Below are positions 25,167-33,347 of a stretch of 64,000 nucleotides of DNA, one piece after another. Each line of letters opens with the position of its first letter. Position 1 is the first letter of the stretch. Origin of the DNA: Pseudomonadota bacterium (GTDB lineage: Bacteria > Pseudomonadota > Alphaproteobacteria > Rhizobiales > Hyphomicrobiaceae); assembly GCA_023412805.1 (NCBI GenBank), contig JAEZRM010000024.1, forward strand, positions 45,745 to 109,744. The letters run 5' to 3'. The notes under the pieces are model-generated. The model saw nothing but the letters and a program-made list of their open reading frames with translations. It did not search any database and was not told the DNA's origin. The position numbers were made by a program, and so were the translations under genes.

Positions 25167-25865
25167 ATGTTCAATCCAGAGACACCGCCCGAACTTGCCG
25201 TAACGCGTTGGCTCAATTCGGAGAAGCCGGTCACCCTGGCTGGTCTCAAGGGCAAGGTGGTCGTGCTGATCGCTTTCCAGATGCTGTGTCCAGGATGCGT
25301 CACCGAGGGACTTCCGCAGGCGCGGAAGATCCGCCAGCGGTTCAGCCCCGATCAGGTTGCCGTGATCGGCCTGCATTCGGTCTTCGAGCACCACGAGGTC
25401 ATGACCGAGAAGGCGCTCGAGGTCTTCCAGAACGAATACAAGTGGCCGTTCCCGGTCGGCATCGACAAGCCGGACGGCAAGGGGCCGCCGAAGACCTTCG
25501 CGACCTACCAGATGCAGGGCACGCCCTCGCTGCTGATTTTCGACCGGGCCGGCCGCCTGCGCCGCCACTACTTCGGCCATCCCGATGACATCCGCCTTGC
25601 CGCCGAGATCATGGCGCTGACCATCGAGGACGTGGGCGGCAGCCGCGAGCAGGCAGCGGCCATCGAGCACAAACTCGCCGCGGCGCTAGTGAGCGCGGAC
25701 CACCATCACCACGATCACGACCATCACCACCACCATCATGACCACGAGCATGGTGATGCGTGCGGCTGCGGGCATGATCACAGCCATGATCATGGGCACC
25801 ATCACCACGGGCACGATCACGGCCATCACCACCGCGATCACGGGCAAGCGCCGCGGAAGGGTTAG
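25167..25865 (+). CDS. Thioredoxin-fold redoxin with a histidine-rich C-terminal tail
   Basis: A 232-residue protein. Residues 1-170 form a thioredoxin/AhpC-TSA-type fold with the CXXC motif CPGC at 41-44 in AFQMLCPGC and a cis-Pro region QGTPSLLIFD. The last 55 residues are a low-complexity metal-binding tail with 27 His interspersed with Asp and a central CGCGHDH; such tails bind Ni, Zn or Cu in other proteins. No signal peptide is seen. The start MFNPETPP has CGGAGGCCGGAA just upstream. The gamma-anhydrase gene follows after 6 bp, so metal delivery to that enzyme is a possible role, but this is conjecture. Alternative: a general thiol peroxidase with a metal store. Confidence 0.87.
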   Translation: MFNPETPPELAVTRWLNSEKPVTLAGLKGKVVVLIAFQMLCPGCVTEGLPQARKIRQRFSPDQVAVIGLHSVFEHHEVMTEKALEVFQNEYKWPFPVGIDKPDGKGPPKTFATYQMQGTPSLLIFDRAGRLRRHYFGHPDDIRLAAEIMALTIEDVGGSREQAAAIEHKLAAALVSADHHHHDHDHHHHHHDHEHGDACGCGHDHSHDHGHHHHGHDHGHHHRDHGQAPRKG

Positions 25866-25871
25866 GCTGCG

Positions 25872-26456
25872 ATGGCGAACGCACTCCGGCAGCGGTTTCC
25901 CGATGCGGCATGGATCGATGCGACGGCGTCGGTGTTTGGCGACGTCACGATCGGCGCGGGCGCAAGTCTATGGCCGGGCGTGGTCGTCCGCTCGGAGCTG
26001 CAGTCGGTGAGCGTCGGGCGGTTCGTGAACCTGCAGGATCACGTGATGGTCCACATCGGTTACACGATGCCGACCGTGATCGGAGACTATGCCTCGATCA
26101 CGCACCGCGTCGTGCTGCATGGCTGCACGATCGGCGAGAACTGTTTGATCGGGATCGGCGCGACGATCATGGATGGGGCCGTGATCGGGGCCAACTCTAT
26201 CGTTGCTGGCCATGCTTTCGTGCGGGAAGGGCAGGTCATCCCGCCGAACTCCATCGTCATGGGGACGCCTGCGAAGGTTGTGCGCACAGCCGATAATTTC
26301 TTAGCCAACCGGCTCAATGCGTGGCTTTACCACCGCAATGCAATGGCCTATGCCGCCGGCAACCATCGCGCCTGGACCGGCCCCGAATTCGAGGCTGCAC
26401 GCGCGGCGGAACTCGCCCGTCTCGAGGCGCTGCACGCTGCGGGCCGCACCGACTGA
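25872..26456 (+). CDS. Gamma-carbonic anhydrase-family hexapeptide-repeat protein
   Basis: A 194-residue left-handed beta-helix protein with about seven hexapeptide turns (for example VFGDVTIGAGASLWPGVVV, then GENCLIGIGATIMDGAVIG). The three zinc-binding His positions of the Cam/YrdA family are present in DHVMVHI and THRVVLHGC. The C-terminal helix after residue 140 is longer than in YrdA. It starts 6 bp after the His-tailed redoxin stop, so the two form an operon. Whether it has anhydrase activity or is a structural relative cannot be told. Confidence 0.92.
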   Translation: MANALRQRFPDAAWIDATASVFGDVTIGAGASLWPGVVVRSELQSVSVGRFVNLQDHVMVHIGYTMPTVIGDYASITHRVVLHGCTIGENCLIGIGATIMDGAVIGANSIVAGHAFVREGQVIPPNSIVMGTPAKVVRTADNFLANRLNAWLYHRNAMAYAAGNHRAWTGPEFEAARAAELARLEALHAAGRTD

Positions 26457-26531
26457 ACACTGCTACAGCATTCCTCCCCGGCGTTATCGTGGGAGCGGGT
26501 CCACAATGCCGCCGAATCGTGCGGTGATAGG

Positions 26532-27374
26532 ATGGCCATGGGTCGACGACTGAACATCCTGCGGCTGGCGATGTGGAACCTGTTCCAGAATTGCGGGTTC
26601 TCGATGTCCGGTGCGGTGGCCTTCACCTTCCTGCTGTCGCTCTTTCCGTTCTGCATCTTTCTTGGCGCACTGGCCGGAACGATCGGTGGGCGCGAGCTCG
26701 CCGCGTCGGCTGTCGCCCAGCTCTTCGAACTCGTTCCGGAGCCCGTAGCCAAGGCGCTCGCACCTGAGATCGATCGCGTGATGGGACGCAGCCAGTTCGG
26801 GCTGCTGACCGTTGGCGCGGCGATCGCGCTCTTCTTCGCGACGAGTGCCGTCGAGACGTTGAGGGCCGCGCTCAACATGGCCTATCGCGTCAAGGAAGGC
26901 CGCTCGTATCTGTTCTGTCTCATGCAGAGCCTGTTCCTCGTGCTTCTGACGGCTGCCGGCATGCTGGCACTCGCGTGGGGCGTCGTGGTCGGTCCCGTGA
27001 TTGCGCAAAGCTTCGATTCGGAGGCGGTGCACTGGTTGCATTGGTTGATGGCGCAAGACCGGGTCTCGGTCGTGCTGCGATATGTGCTGGTGCTGTGCGT
27101 GATCTCGGCGCAGTTGCTGACCTATCACCTCTTCCTGACGGCGGGTAGGCGCTCGTTCTGGGACGTGTGGCCGGGCGTCCTGCTGAGCGTCGTCCTGTGG
27201 ATACTGATCGCGCAGCTCTACTCGCGGTGGCTCGGCATCAGCGACTACTCGCGCTTCTATGCGGGTCTGACGCAGCTCTTCACGGCGCTCATCTTCTTCC
27301 AGGTCACGGCCATGGTCGTGATCCTCGGCGCCGAGTTCAACCGCGCGCTCAGTGAGGTGAAGGCCAACGCCTGA
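26532..27374 (+). CDS. YihY/BrkB-family inner-membrane protein
   Basis: A 280-residue polytopic membrane protein. Six hydrophobic segments are visible, near 28-50, 90-105, 130-155, 170-195, 205-230 and 240-265. The N-terminal SGAVAFTFLLSLFPFCIFL and FYAGLTQLFTALIFFQVTAM are the conserved features of the YihY/BrkB family (once misnamed RNase BN). Function is unknown. The start MAMGRRLN lies 75 bp after the gamma-anhydrase stop. csaA follows 26 bp downstream on the same strand. Confidence 0.92.
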   Translation: MAMGRRLNILRLAMWNLFQNCGFSMSGAVAFTFLLSLFPFCIFLGALAGTIGGRELAASAVAQLFELVPEPVAKALAPEIDRVMGRSQFGLLTVGAAIALFFATSAVETLRAALNMAYRVKEGRSYLFCLMQSLFLVLLTAAGMLALAWGVVVGPVIAQSFDSEAVHWLHWLMAQDRVSVVLRYVLVLCVISAQLLTYHLFLTAGRRSFWDVWPGVLLSVVLWILIAQLYSRWLGISDYSRFYAGLTQLFTALIFFQVTAMVVILGAEFNRALSEVKANA

Positions 27375-27400
27375 ACGCGTACTTCATGGAGATGCATGAC

Positions 27401-27763
27401 ATGGCGGCAGGCAAGAGCCTCGAGGCGGGATCGATCACGTTCGACGATTTTCTGAAGGTCGATATTCGCGTCGGTACGATTGTCGCCGTCGAGCCCTTTC
27501 CAGAGGCGCGCAAGCCTGCATTCAAGCTGCGCATCGACTTCGGTGGCACGATCGGCGTGAAGAAGAGCTCGGCGCAGATCACCAAGCATTATGCACCCGA
27601 GGCGCTGCTTGGACGGCAGGTCGCCGCTGTCGTGAATTTTCCGCCGCGCCAGATCGGACCGTTCATGTCGGAGGTGCTGACGCTCGGCTTTCCGGATGAA
27701 CAAGGCGAGGTCGTGCTGATCGGACCGGGGCAGAAGGTGCCCGATGGCGGGCGTCTCTTCTGA
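27401..27763 (+). CDS. csaA: CsaA-like tRNA-binding-domain protein
   Basis: A 120-residue stand-alone tRNA-binding (EMAP/OB-fold) domain. The family sequence FLKVDIRVGTIVAVEPFPEA, then FGGTIGVKKSSAQITKHY, VVNFPPRQIGPFMSEVL and GPGQKVPDGGRLF at the end are all typical of CsaA, which binds tRNA and has chaperone-like activity in Bacillus. Three in-frame ATGs exist (27386, 27392, 27401); the last has GGAG at a 9-bp spacing and is chosen. Confidence 0.93.
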   Translation: MAAGKSLEAGSITFDDFLKVDIRVGTIVAVEPFPEARKPAFKLRIDFGGTIGVKKSSAQITKHYAPEALLGRQVAAVVNFPPRQIGPFMSEVLTLGFPDEQGEVVLIGPGQKVPDGGRLF

Positions 27764-27766
27764 ATG

Positions 27767-27806
27767 AAAAAGGCCGAGCCCAGCGTGATGCTGGGCCCGG
27801 CCTCCG
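27767..27806 (-). terminator. Bidirectional hairpin between csaA and the small exported protein gene
   Basis: Stem AGGCC-(2x2 loop)-GCCCAGC with loop GTGAT at 27771-27803. On the minus strand the hairpin is followed by TTTTTCATTC, making a good rho-independent terminator for the small-protein gene whose stop is at 27826; csaA transcripts read the same hairpin without a U run. Confidence 0.85.
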
Positions 27807-27825
27807 AGAATAGCCGCTGCGATCA

Positions 27826-28080
27826 CTAGCGACGGTGACGCGGGCAATAGGTCTGTGTGCGATGGCGATAGCGCACGCACTTGCCGAACACGCGCTTCGT
27901 GCACGTGCGGACGGTGCGCCGGTAGCAACGGTGGCGCACTTGGTCGACGGGCGACTCAGCGGTCGCGAGCCTGTCGAGAAGTGTCATGTTGCCGGGCGCT
28001 GCTGCCGATGCTGGTCCGCTGGTTGCGACACCCACGACCGGGAGCAGGCACACCGCAAGTGCCAACACTGTCTTTCTCAT
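27826..28080 (-). CDS. Small cationic exported protein (paralogue 1)
   Basis: An 84-residue protein: signal peptide MRKTVLALAVCLLPVVGVA with a likely cut after ASA at about 26, then AAPGNMTLLDRLAT, DQVRHR, and a tail very rich in Arg (with four Cys and aromatic Tyr). It shares leader, the APGNMT-LDRLAT block and the DQVR block with the gene at 28320, so the two are tandem paralogues. I recognise no family. The net charge is strongly positive, which would favour binding to lipopolysaccharide, nucleic acid or acidic glycan (inference). It ends at a terminator. Confidence 0.75.
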   Translation of the reverse strand: MRKTVLALAVCLLPVVGVATSGPASAAAPGNMTLLDRLATAESPVDQVRHRCYRRTVRTCTKRVFGKCVRYRHRTQTYCPRHRR

Positions 28081-28258
28081 TCCAAACCTCCAAATTTCTT
28101 ATCGATCGAAGTGATCTTCTCCGGCCGGCCGATGTTAGCGAACGGTCTCCGCGCAATCGCCCTTAAATGCCCCGCTTTCTCATTTTCCGGGTGGGTGGGG
28201 ATTGAGGACCACAGTCCTGCGGTGGGCGTGGAACCTAAGTCGGCGAAATCAAAAAGAA

Positions 28259-28295
28259 AGGGCCGGGTTGGAGCAAATGCTCTCGACCCGGCCCT
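28259..28295 (-). terminator. Rho-independent terminator of small cationic protein 2
   Basis: A 10-bp GC stem (AGGGCCGGGT) plus an inner GAGC/GCTC pair around AAAT; on the minus strand it is followed by TTTCTTTTT. It lies 25 bp after the stop of the 28320 gene, so the two paralogues are separate transcription units. Confidence 0.92.
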
Positions 28296-28319
28296 CATTG
28301 CGCGAAAGCCGCCCTCAGA

Positions 28320-28598
28320 CTACCAGCGGCGATAGTGGCGGCGGGCTGGGCGATAGCAGCGCTCAGCGGTCCGGACGCAGCGGCCGCGATAGTTCCGCCG
28401 CGTGCACACGCGATAGCAGCGATAGCCGCGGCGATAACTGCGGCGGTGATAGCGGACCTGATCGACGACGGGGCTGGTCGTGGCCAGCCTATCCAGGATC
28501 GTCATGTTGCCAGGTGCCGCGGCAGACGCGGATCCGGCAGTGGCCACGCCCATCACGGGCAGCAGGCCGAACAGGCAAGCCATCATCAGTTTTCGCAT
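28320..28598 (-). CDS. Small cationic exported protein (paralogue 2)
   Basis: A 92-residue protein with signal peptide MRKLMMACLFGLLPVMGVA and cleavage after ASA, then AAPGNMTILDRLAT, VDQVRY and an Arg/Tyr/Cys-rich tail ending RHYRRW. It is paralogous to 27826. Start at 28598 aligns with the paralogue and has GGAGGTTCTTGG upstream; an in-frame ATG at 28643 would add 15 residues. Each gene has its own terminator. Function unknown. Confidence 0.75.
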   Translation of the reverse strand: MRKLMMACLFGLLPVMGVATAGSASAAAPGNMTILDRLATTSPVVDQVRYHRRSYRRGYRCYRVCTRRNYRGRCVRTAERCYRPARRHYRRW

Positions 28599-28748
28599 TC
28601 CAAGAACCTCCAGTTTCGTAGGGTTATTGTTCATCTTCCCCAACGATCGGAGTATATCATCCTTAGGCGCACGAATCGATGGCTAATAGCCAGAATCTCG
28701 AATATTTACAGGCATTAACCCGAGGGACACTTTGTTGCCGCACGGGGG

Positions 28749-30185
28749 TTAGAGCGGCACACGGATGATCGCGCGTAAACCGCCCATGGTGCTCGTATCG
28801 AGCGCCACGTCGCCGCCGTGGCTCCGCGCGATGTCGCGCGCGATGGCGAGACCGAGGCCGGAGTTGCCCGCGCCCTCGTTGCGCGCATGGTCGAGCCGGT
28901 AGAAGGGCTTGAACACATTCTCGCGCTCGATAGCCGGAATGCCGGGGCCGTCGTCGTCCACTTCGATGCGCAGCCACTGCCGGTCAGTCGCGGCGCGCAC
29001 GACGATGCGATTGCCGAAGCGCGCGGCATTGGAGACGAGGTTGGTCACGGCGCGCTTGAAGGCATTACGCTTGAGCTCGAGCACGAGGTCCGTCGGGCGC
29101 CGGCGCAGTCTGAGATCGATCGGTACGCCGAAGTGCTGAGCGTCGACGTAAACCTCCTCGAGCAGCTGGCGCACATTGGTGGGCGTTGCCTGCTCGCCGC
29201 CGTCGCCTTTGGCAAAGGCGAGGTAGTCCTCGAGCATGTGCTGCATTTCGTTGACGTCGGCACGCAGGGCGGTGATCTCGGGGCCATCGCCGAGAAAGGC
29301 GAGCTGCAACTTGAAGCGCGTGAGCACGGTTCTGAGGTCATGGCTGACGCCCGCAAGCATGGTCGTGCGCTGATCCACATGCTGGACAATGCGCTCGCGC
29401 ATCTCGACGAAAGCCTGGGCAGCCTGCCGCACCTCGCGCGCGCCTCGCACGCGGAAGTCATCGCCAACGGTGCGCCGCCCTTTGCCGAATGCATCGGCCG
29501 CTTCCGCGAGGCGCAGAATGGGCCGGATCTGGTTGCGCATGAAGAGAATGGCGACGGTCAGCAGAACAACCGACGTGCCGACCATCCACAGCAGGAAGAT
29601 GTGCGAGTTGGAGGCATAGGTCTGGTTGCGCGTCGCGATGAAGCGGAGCACGGCCTTGGGATGCTTGACGCGTATCTCCACATGACGTGACTCGCCGACG
29701 GTATCGATCCAGAAAGGCAGAGCGACATGCCTCCTGATCTCGTCCGAGAGCGTGCGGTCGAGAAGAGCGAAGAAGGGCTTCGGCTGCGCCTTGGGCAGAT
29801 CGTCCAGCGGCAGGATCTGCATGGAGATCCCGACCTTCTCGCGTGCCATGTTGACGAGCTTCTCGGGATCGTCGGCAATCGAGAAGCTGGAGTAGACCTC
29901 GATCATTGCAGCGATGTCGCGCGCCGTTGCCTCGGAGAGGCGCCGTGTCACCGCCTGCCAGTGCCGCTCCATGAAGGTGAAAGCGACGACGCTTTCGAGG
30001 AGCACGATCGGCGTGATGATGATGATGAGCGTGCGGGCATAGAGGCCCTTCGGCGCGAGTTCGGCAAAGAAAGCTGCAATGCGGCTCCACGCGGCGCGCC
30101 AGCGTAGGAGCTTGAGCCGCCGCCACCAGCTTCGCCGGGCAGGAGGCAGCTCCAGTTCGCCAACCGAGTCCCGCGCCGCAACCAT
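28749..30185 (-). CDS. Sensor histidine kinase (EnvZ-like)
   Basis: A 478-residue membrane kinase. Two membrane helices (about 50-72 and 196-217) frame a periplasmic sensor of some 120 residues; HAMP follows at about 218-270. The phospho-acceptor is H282 in VSHDLRTVLTRFK, with Val where most EnvZ-like kinases have Pro. The ATPase domain has the N box NLVSNAARFGN, G1 DDDGPGIP, and G2 GNSGLGLAIAR. It is the last gene of the MarR-response regulator-kinase operon, 64 bp after the regulator gene. The start MVAARDSV avoids a frame that overlaps the regulator. Confidence 0.93.
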   Translation of the reverse strand: MVAARDSVGELELPPARRSWWRRLKLLRWRAAWSRIAAFFAELAPKGLYARTLIIIITPIVLLESVVAFTFMERHWQAVTRRLSEATARDIAAMIEVYSSFSIADDPEKLVNMAREKVGISMQILPLDDLPKAQPKPFFALLDRTLSDEIRRHVALPFWIDTVGESRHVEIRVKHPKAVLRFIATRNQTYASNSHIFLLWMVGTSVVLLTVAILFMRNQIRPILRLAEAADAFGKGRRTVGDDFRVRGAREVRQAAQAFVEMRERIVQHVDQRTTMLAGVSHDLRTVLTRFKLQLAFLGDGPEITALRADVNEMQHMLEDYLAFAKGDGGEQATPTNVRQLLEEVYVDAQHFGVPIDLRLRRRPTDLVLELKRNAFKRAVTNLVSNAARFGNRIVVRAATDRQWLRIEVDDDGPGIPAIERENVFKPFYRLDHARNEGAGNSGLGLAIARDIARSHGGDVALDTSTMGGLRAIIRVPL

Positions 30186-30249
30186 TGATCCTGTCTCTCC
30201 GTGCCGGCGTGCGGGCCGGCATATGCCTCGATCGATGTAGGGGAGATCC

Positions 30250-30966
30250 TCAGTCGATATAGAGGATATAGCCCTTGCCCCGAACCGTCTGGAGATAGAC
30301 CGGGTTCGAGGGGTCCAGCTCGATCTTGCGCCTGAGCCGATTGATCTGGACGTCGATCGCCCGCTCGCTGCCGGTCGATTCATCGCTCGCGAGTTCGTGG
30401 CGGGCAATGGGGGAACCCGGCCGCGAGGCGAAAAGGCGCAGGAGGTCGCGCTCGCGCTCGGTGAGCTTGATCGTTTCCTCGCCGCGCCGCAGCTCGCCGC
30501 GCTCGACGCTGAAGGCGTAGTCGCCCATGCGGATCTCGTCGCGCGGCTCGTGCCCGATCCGGCCGCGCCGCATGATGTTGTTGAGACGCAGGACGAGCTC
30601 GCGAGGCTCGAAGGGTTTCGTCACGTAGTCGTCGACACCGGCTTCGAGGCCTTCCACGCGGTTCTCCGGCTCGGCCCGCGCGGTCAGCATGCAGATGGGG
30701 ATCGGCGAGATGCTCTTGAGGTCGCGCGCGAGATCGAGGCCGCTCTCGCCCGGCATCATGACGTCGAGAATGACGAGGTCGAAGGCAAGGCCGCGCATGG
30801 CGGCGCGTGCGGTCAGCGTGTCCTGTGCGGTCGTCACGCGAAAGCCGCTGTCCTGCAGATAGCGGCCGAGCAGTTCGCGGATGCGCTGGTCGTCGTCGAC
30901 GAGCAGCACGTGGGGGGCATTGTCGGGTAGAGGTTCACGGCGGGCGAGGCTGCTCGCGAGCGTCAT
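30250..30966 (-). CDS. OmpR-family response regulator (PetR/OmpR-like)
   Basis: A 238-residue two-domain regulator. The receiver has the acidic pair in LLVDDDQ, phospho-acceptor D68 (LVILDVMMP), the T in MLTAR and K117 (YVTKPFEP); the C-terminal winged helix carries RAIDVQINRLRRKIE and VRGKGYIL. Its ATG overlaps the stop of the MarR gene (ATGA). The order MarR - OmpR-like regulator resembles petP-petR of Rhodobacter capsulatus; here the kinase gene follows directly, making the cognate pair clear. Confidence 0.95.
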   Translation of the reverse strand: MTLASSLARREPLPDNAPHVLLVDDDQRIRELLGRYLQDSGFRVTTAQDTLTARAAMRGLAFDLVILDVMMPGESGLDLARDLKSISPIPICMLTARAEPENRVEGLEAGVDDYVTKPFEPRELVLRLNNIMRRGRIGHEPRDEIRMGDYAFSVERGELRRGEETIKLTERERDLLRLFASRPGSPIARHELASDESTGSERAIDVQINRLRRKIELDPSNPVYLQTVRGKGYILYID

Positions 30967-31544
30967 GGCTGAAGCTCTCCGTTGAGGTCCTTGGGCAGCT
31001 TTGGCAGGTCCAGCAAGGGGGCAACCATGTCGCGCGTTTCCGGCTCGATCATGGCCGTGAGGAAGCGGCGAACGGCGGCCTCGGCGCCATTGCCGCTGAG
31101 GCCGATGGCGCGACGAATACGGCGGACTTGCGCACCGACGAGGCGGCGCATGAGTGCGCGGCCGGATGGCGTGACGTGCAGGCGACGCTCGCGTCGGTCG
31201 GTATCTCCGGCAGACTGCACGACGAGGCCGCTTTCGACGAGCTGACGGAGCACGCGCGCAAGGCTCTGCTTGGTGATGTTGAGGATCAGGAGCAGGTCGG
31301 CAACCCGCAGGCCCGGATAGCGCGTGATGAAGTGGAGAACGCGATGATGGGCGCGGCCGTAGCCGTACTCGGCGAGGATGGCATCGGCGTCGCCGGTGAA
31401 ATCGCGATAGGCGAAGAAAAGCAGCTCGACGAGCTGCACTACCTCCGGTGACGGCTCGTCCGCCGCGTCATGGGCCGGCGTGCCGGACGCAGCCGCGACC
31501 GTCATGCGCGGCGTGGAGGGGCGGCTTGAATTTACGTCAGTCAT
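30963..31544 (-). CDS. MarR-family regulator (PetP-like)
   Basis: A 193-residue MarR-type winged-helix protein: YGYGRAHHRVLHFI, LLLILNITKQSLARVL as recognition region, and the wing DTDRRERRLHVTPSGRAL. It is the first gene of the two-component operon. The ATG at 31544 lies inside a palindrome GTCA-TAT-TGAC, so the protein may repress its own translation start region; ATG at 31505 and 31580 are alternatives. The combination with the overlapping OmpR-type gene recalls PetP/PetR, named for a role in photosynthetic and respiratory growth, though no pet genes are here. Confidence 0.87.
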   Translation of the reverse strand: MTDVNSSRPSTPRMTVAAASGTPAHDAADEPSPEVVQLVELLFFAYRDFTGDADAILAEYGYGRAHHRVLHFITRYPGLRVADLLLILNITKQSLARVLRQLVESGLVVQSAGDTDRRERRLHVTPSGRALMRRLVGAQVRRIRRAIGLSGNGAEAAVRRFLTAMIEPETRDMVAPLLDLPKLPKDLNGELQP

Positions 31545-31550
31545 ATTGAC
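31540..31550. promoter_or_regulatory. Perfect 11-bp dyad over the MarR start codon
   Basis: GTCATATTGAC is an inverted repeat with half-site GTCA and includes the start codon of the MarR gene (CAT on this strand). The surroundings are AT-rich (CATATTTG next to it), unlike the rest of the gap. A MarR autoregulatory operator is a reasonable guess. Confidence 0.5.
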
Positions 31551-31858
31551 ATATTTGTAGTCGATTGATACCCGTGGCAAGCGCTTTGTTGGGCCGGTTG
31601 GCCTTGGCGCGCCACCGTATCAGATCCCATCGAACAGTGGTGACTTCGATACGCGGGTGATGCCTGGGGCAGCCGGTGTCGGGCGGTTTTTCTCTTTCAG
31701 GCGAGCATTTATCCGCTCGCAGGCAGGGGATAAGCCGCGAGAGGCGCCAAAGGATCGTTCTGCGCACAACTCGCGTCTCGCACCCTCGCCTGACCGCGAG
31801 CCGGCTGCAGGCGCTGGAGCGCCGATTTTCCAAGTTCGTCCCGCGGGAGGATACGCGC
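31545..31858. other. Divergent leader region MarR / ilvE
   Basis: A 314-bp gap. It holds a hairpin GCGAGC-ATTTATCC-GCTCGC (31701-31720) preceded by GTTTTTCTCTTTC, upstream of ilvE. No leader peptide with branched-chain codons was seen, so attenuation is not supported. No other gene. Confidence 0.4.
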
Positions 31859-32734
31859 ATGTCCGAGTTCATCTACTTCGGCGACAGTCAGATCTGGTAC
31901 AACGGCAAATTCATGCCTTCCGCCGAGGCCCGGGTGCACGTGCTGACCCACGGTTTGCATTACGGCTCCAGCGTGTTCGAGGGCGAGCGGGCCTACAACG
32001 GCGTCGTGTTCAAATCGCGCCAGCACACCGAGCGCCTTCACCGTTCTGCCCAGATCATGGACTTCACCATTCCTTACTCGGTCGACGAGCTCGAGGCGGC
32101 GAAGACCGAGATCCTGCGGCTCAACGGCGGCGGCAATAAGTACGTCCGCGCGGTCGCCTTCCGTGGCGGCGAGAAGATGATGGCGGTCTCGGCGCAGCAG
32201 AATCCCATACACGTCGCCATTGCGACCTGGACGTGGCCGTCGATGTTCGACCCCGCCGAGCGCATGCGCGGCATCCGCCTCGACATCGCCGAGTACCGCC
32301 GGCCCGATCCGGCCTGCGCGCCGGCCATGGCCAAGGCGGCAGGCCTGTACATGATCTGCACGATCTCAAAGCACCGGGCCGAGAAGAAGGGCTACTCCGA
32401 CGCGCTCATGTTCGACTGGCAGGGTCGCGTCGCCGAGTGCACGGGCGCCAACATCTTCTTCGTGCAGGACGGCAAGCTGCACACGCCGCTCGCTGACTGC
32501 TTCCTCTCGGGCATCACGCGTGAGACGGTCATCGAGATTGCCAAGAAGCGTGGTCTCGAGGTCATCGAGCGTCGCATTATGCCGGAAGAGCTCTCCAGCT
32601 TCACGGAGTGCTTCATCACAGGATCGGCGGCGGAAGTGACGCCCGTGCGCGAAATCGGCCCCTATAATTATCAGCCGGGCCGGATCTCCGAGCAGCTGCT
32701 GGCAGACTACATGGCGGGCGTCGGCAAGGCCTGA
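31859..32734 (+). CDS. ilvE: Branched-chain amino acid aminotransferase
   Basis: A 291-residue class IV PLP transaminase, the last step of Val, Leu and Ile synthesis. The PLP lysine is K159 (MAKAAGLYM); the N-terminal HGLHYGSSVFEG, the KKGYSDALMFDWQGRVAECTG region near 185 and C-terminal FITGSAAEVTPV are typical of the IlvE type rather than D-amino-acid transaminase. The ATG at 31859 follows GGGAGG at 9 bp. It is divergent from the MarR operon. Confidence 0.95.
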   Translation: MSEFIYFGDSQIWYNGKFMPSAEARVHVLTHGLHYGSSVFEGERAYNGVVFKSRQHTERLHRSAQIMDFTIPYSVDELEAAKTEILRLNGGGNKYVRAVAFRGGEKMMAVSAQQNPIHVAIATWTWPSMFDPAERMRGIRLDIAEYRRPDPACAPAMAKAAGLYMICTISKHRAEKKGYSDALMFDWQGRVAECTGANIFFVQDGKLHTPLADCFLSGITRETVIEIAKKRGLEVIERRIMPEELSSFTECFITGSAAEVTPVREIGPYNYQPGRISEQLLADYMAGVGKA

Positions 32735-32906
32735 CACCCGTTCTCACCACTAGCGCCTAAGCTTTTTATTCCTCAGCTAAATCCGGCTTTTGCTCAAGAT
32801 CAATGCGCAAGGGTCGGGTCTGGTATAGCATGATTAACGCTGGCTCCATGCGAGGAGCCGGCGTCGGTCCCGCATGGGGGCCGGGGGAAATAAGGAGTGC
32901 GGCGTC

Positions 32907-33347
32907 ATGACCAATCCGAAGCAACAACCGCCAGGACGGTCCGAGAACGAGCCGTTCCAGAGGCTGGTTGCCTCCACCGAGCAAGCGGCGAAGGCCGTTG
33001 CCCCGATGATGAAGTGCGCTGCGTGCGCCAATATGCAGTTTGCCTCGCTCGCGGGGCGGCGGGCAAGGGCCTATCTCGATATTCCGAGTGAGATGGCCCA
33101 GTGCCGCGGCCCCCAGGATCTGTTCGCCGCCCAGGCGCGGTTCTGGCAGACCATGGTGCGCGACTATGCCGACTACGCTCAGCGCATGGTGACGGCGTTG
33201 CAGGCCTTCGACGGTGAAGTGAGTGCGCCGCCCGGTCCGGCACGCGAGCGCGATCTGCTCACCTTCCCGAATGCCTTCGGGTTCCCGGCCTGGCAGCTTC
33301 CGGCAGAGTTCACGCGCCCGCGTGACGAGAAAGATCGGGCTGCTTAA
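32907..33347 (+). CDS. Phasin-like protein
   Basis: A 146-residue protein with a helical core. The segment GPQDLFAAQARFWQTMVRDY followed by ADYAQRM resembles the second half of Phasin_2 domains, which coat polyhydroxyalkanoate granules; the N-terminal MKCAACANMQFASLAGRRAR is unusual in having three close Cys. No signal peptide or membrane helix. The start MTNPKQQP has AAGGAG at 9 bp. No PHA synthase gene is near, so assignment as a phasin relies on this weak resemblance. Confidence 0.6.
   Translation: MTNPKQQPPGRSENEPFQRLVASTEQAAKAVAPMMKCAACANMQFASLAGRRARAYLDIPSEMAQCRGPQDLFAAQARFWQTMVRDYADYAQRMVTALQAFDGEVSAPPGPARERDLLTFPNAFGFPAWQLPAEFTRPRDEKDRAA

Noticed and set aside
31545..31858. Attenuator with leader peptide for ilvE
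   Set aside because: One hairpin exists but no short frame with runs of Leu, Ile or Val codons and no U-run terminator was found.
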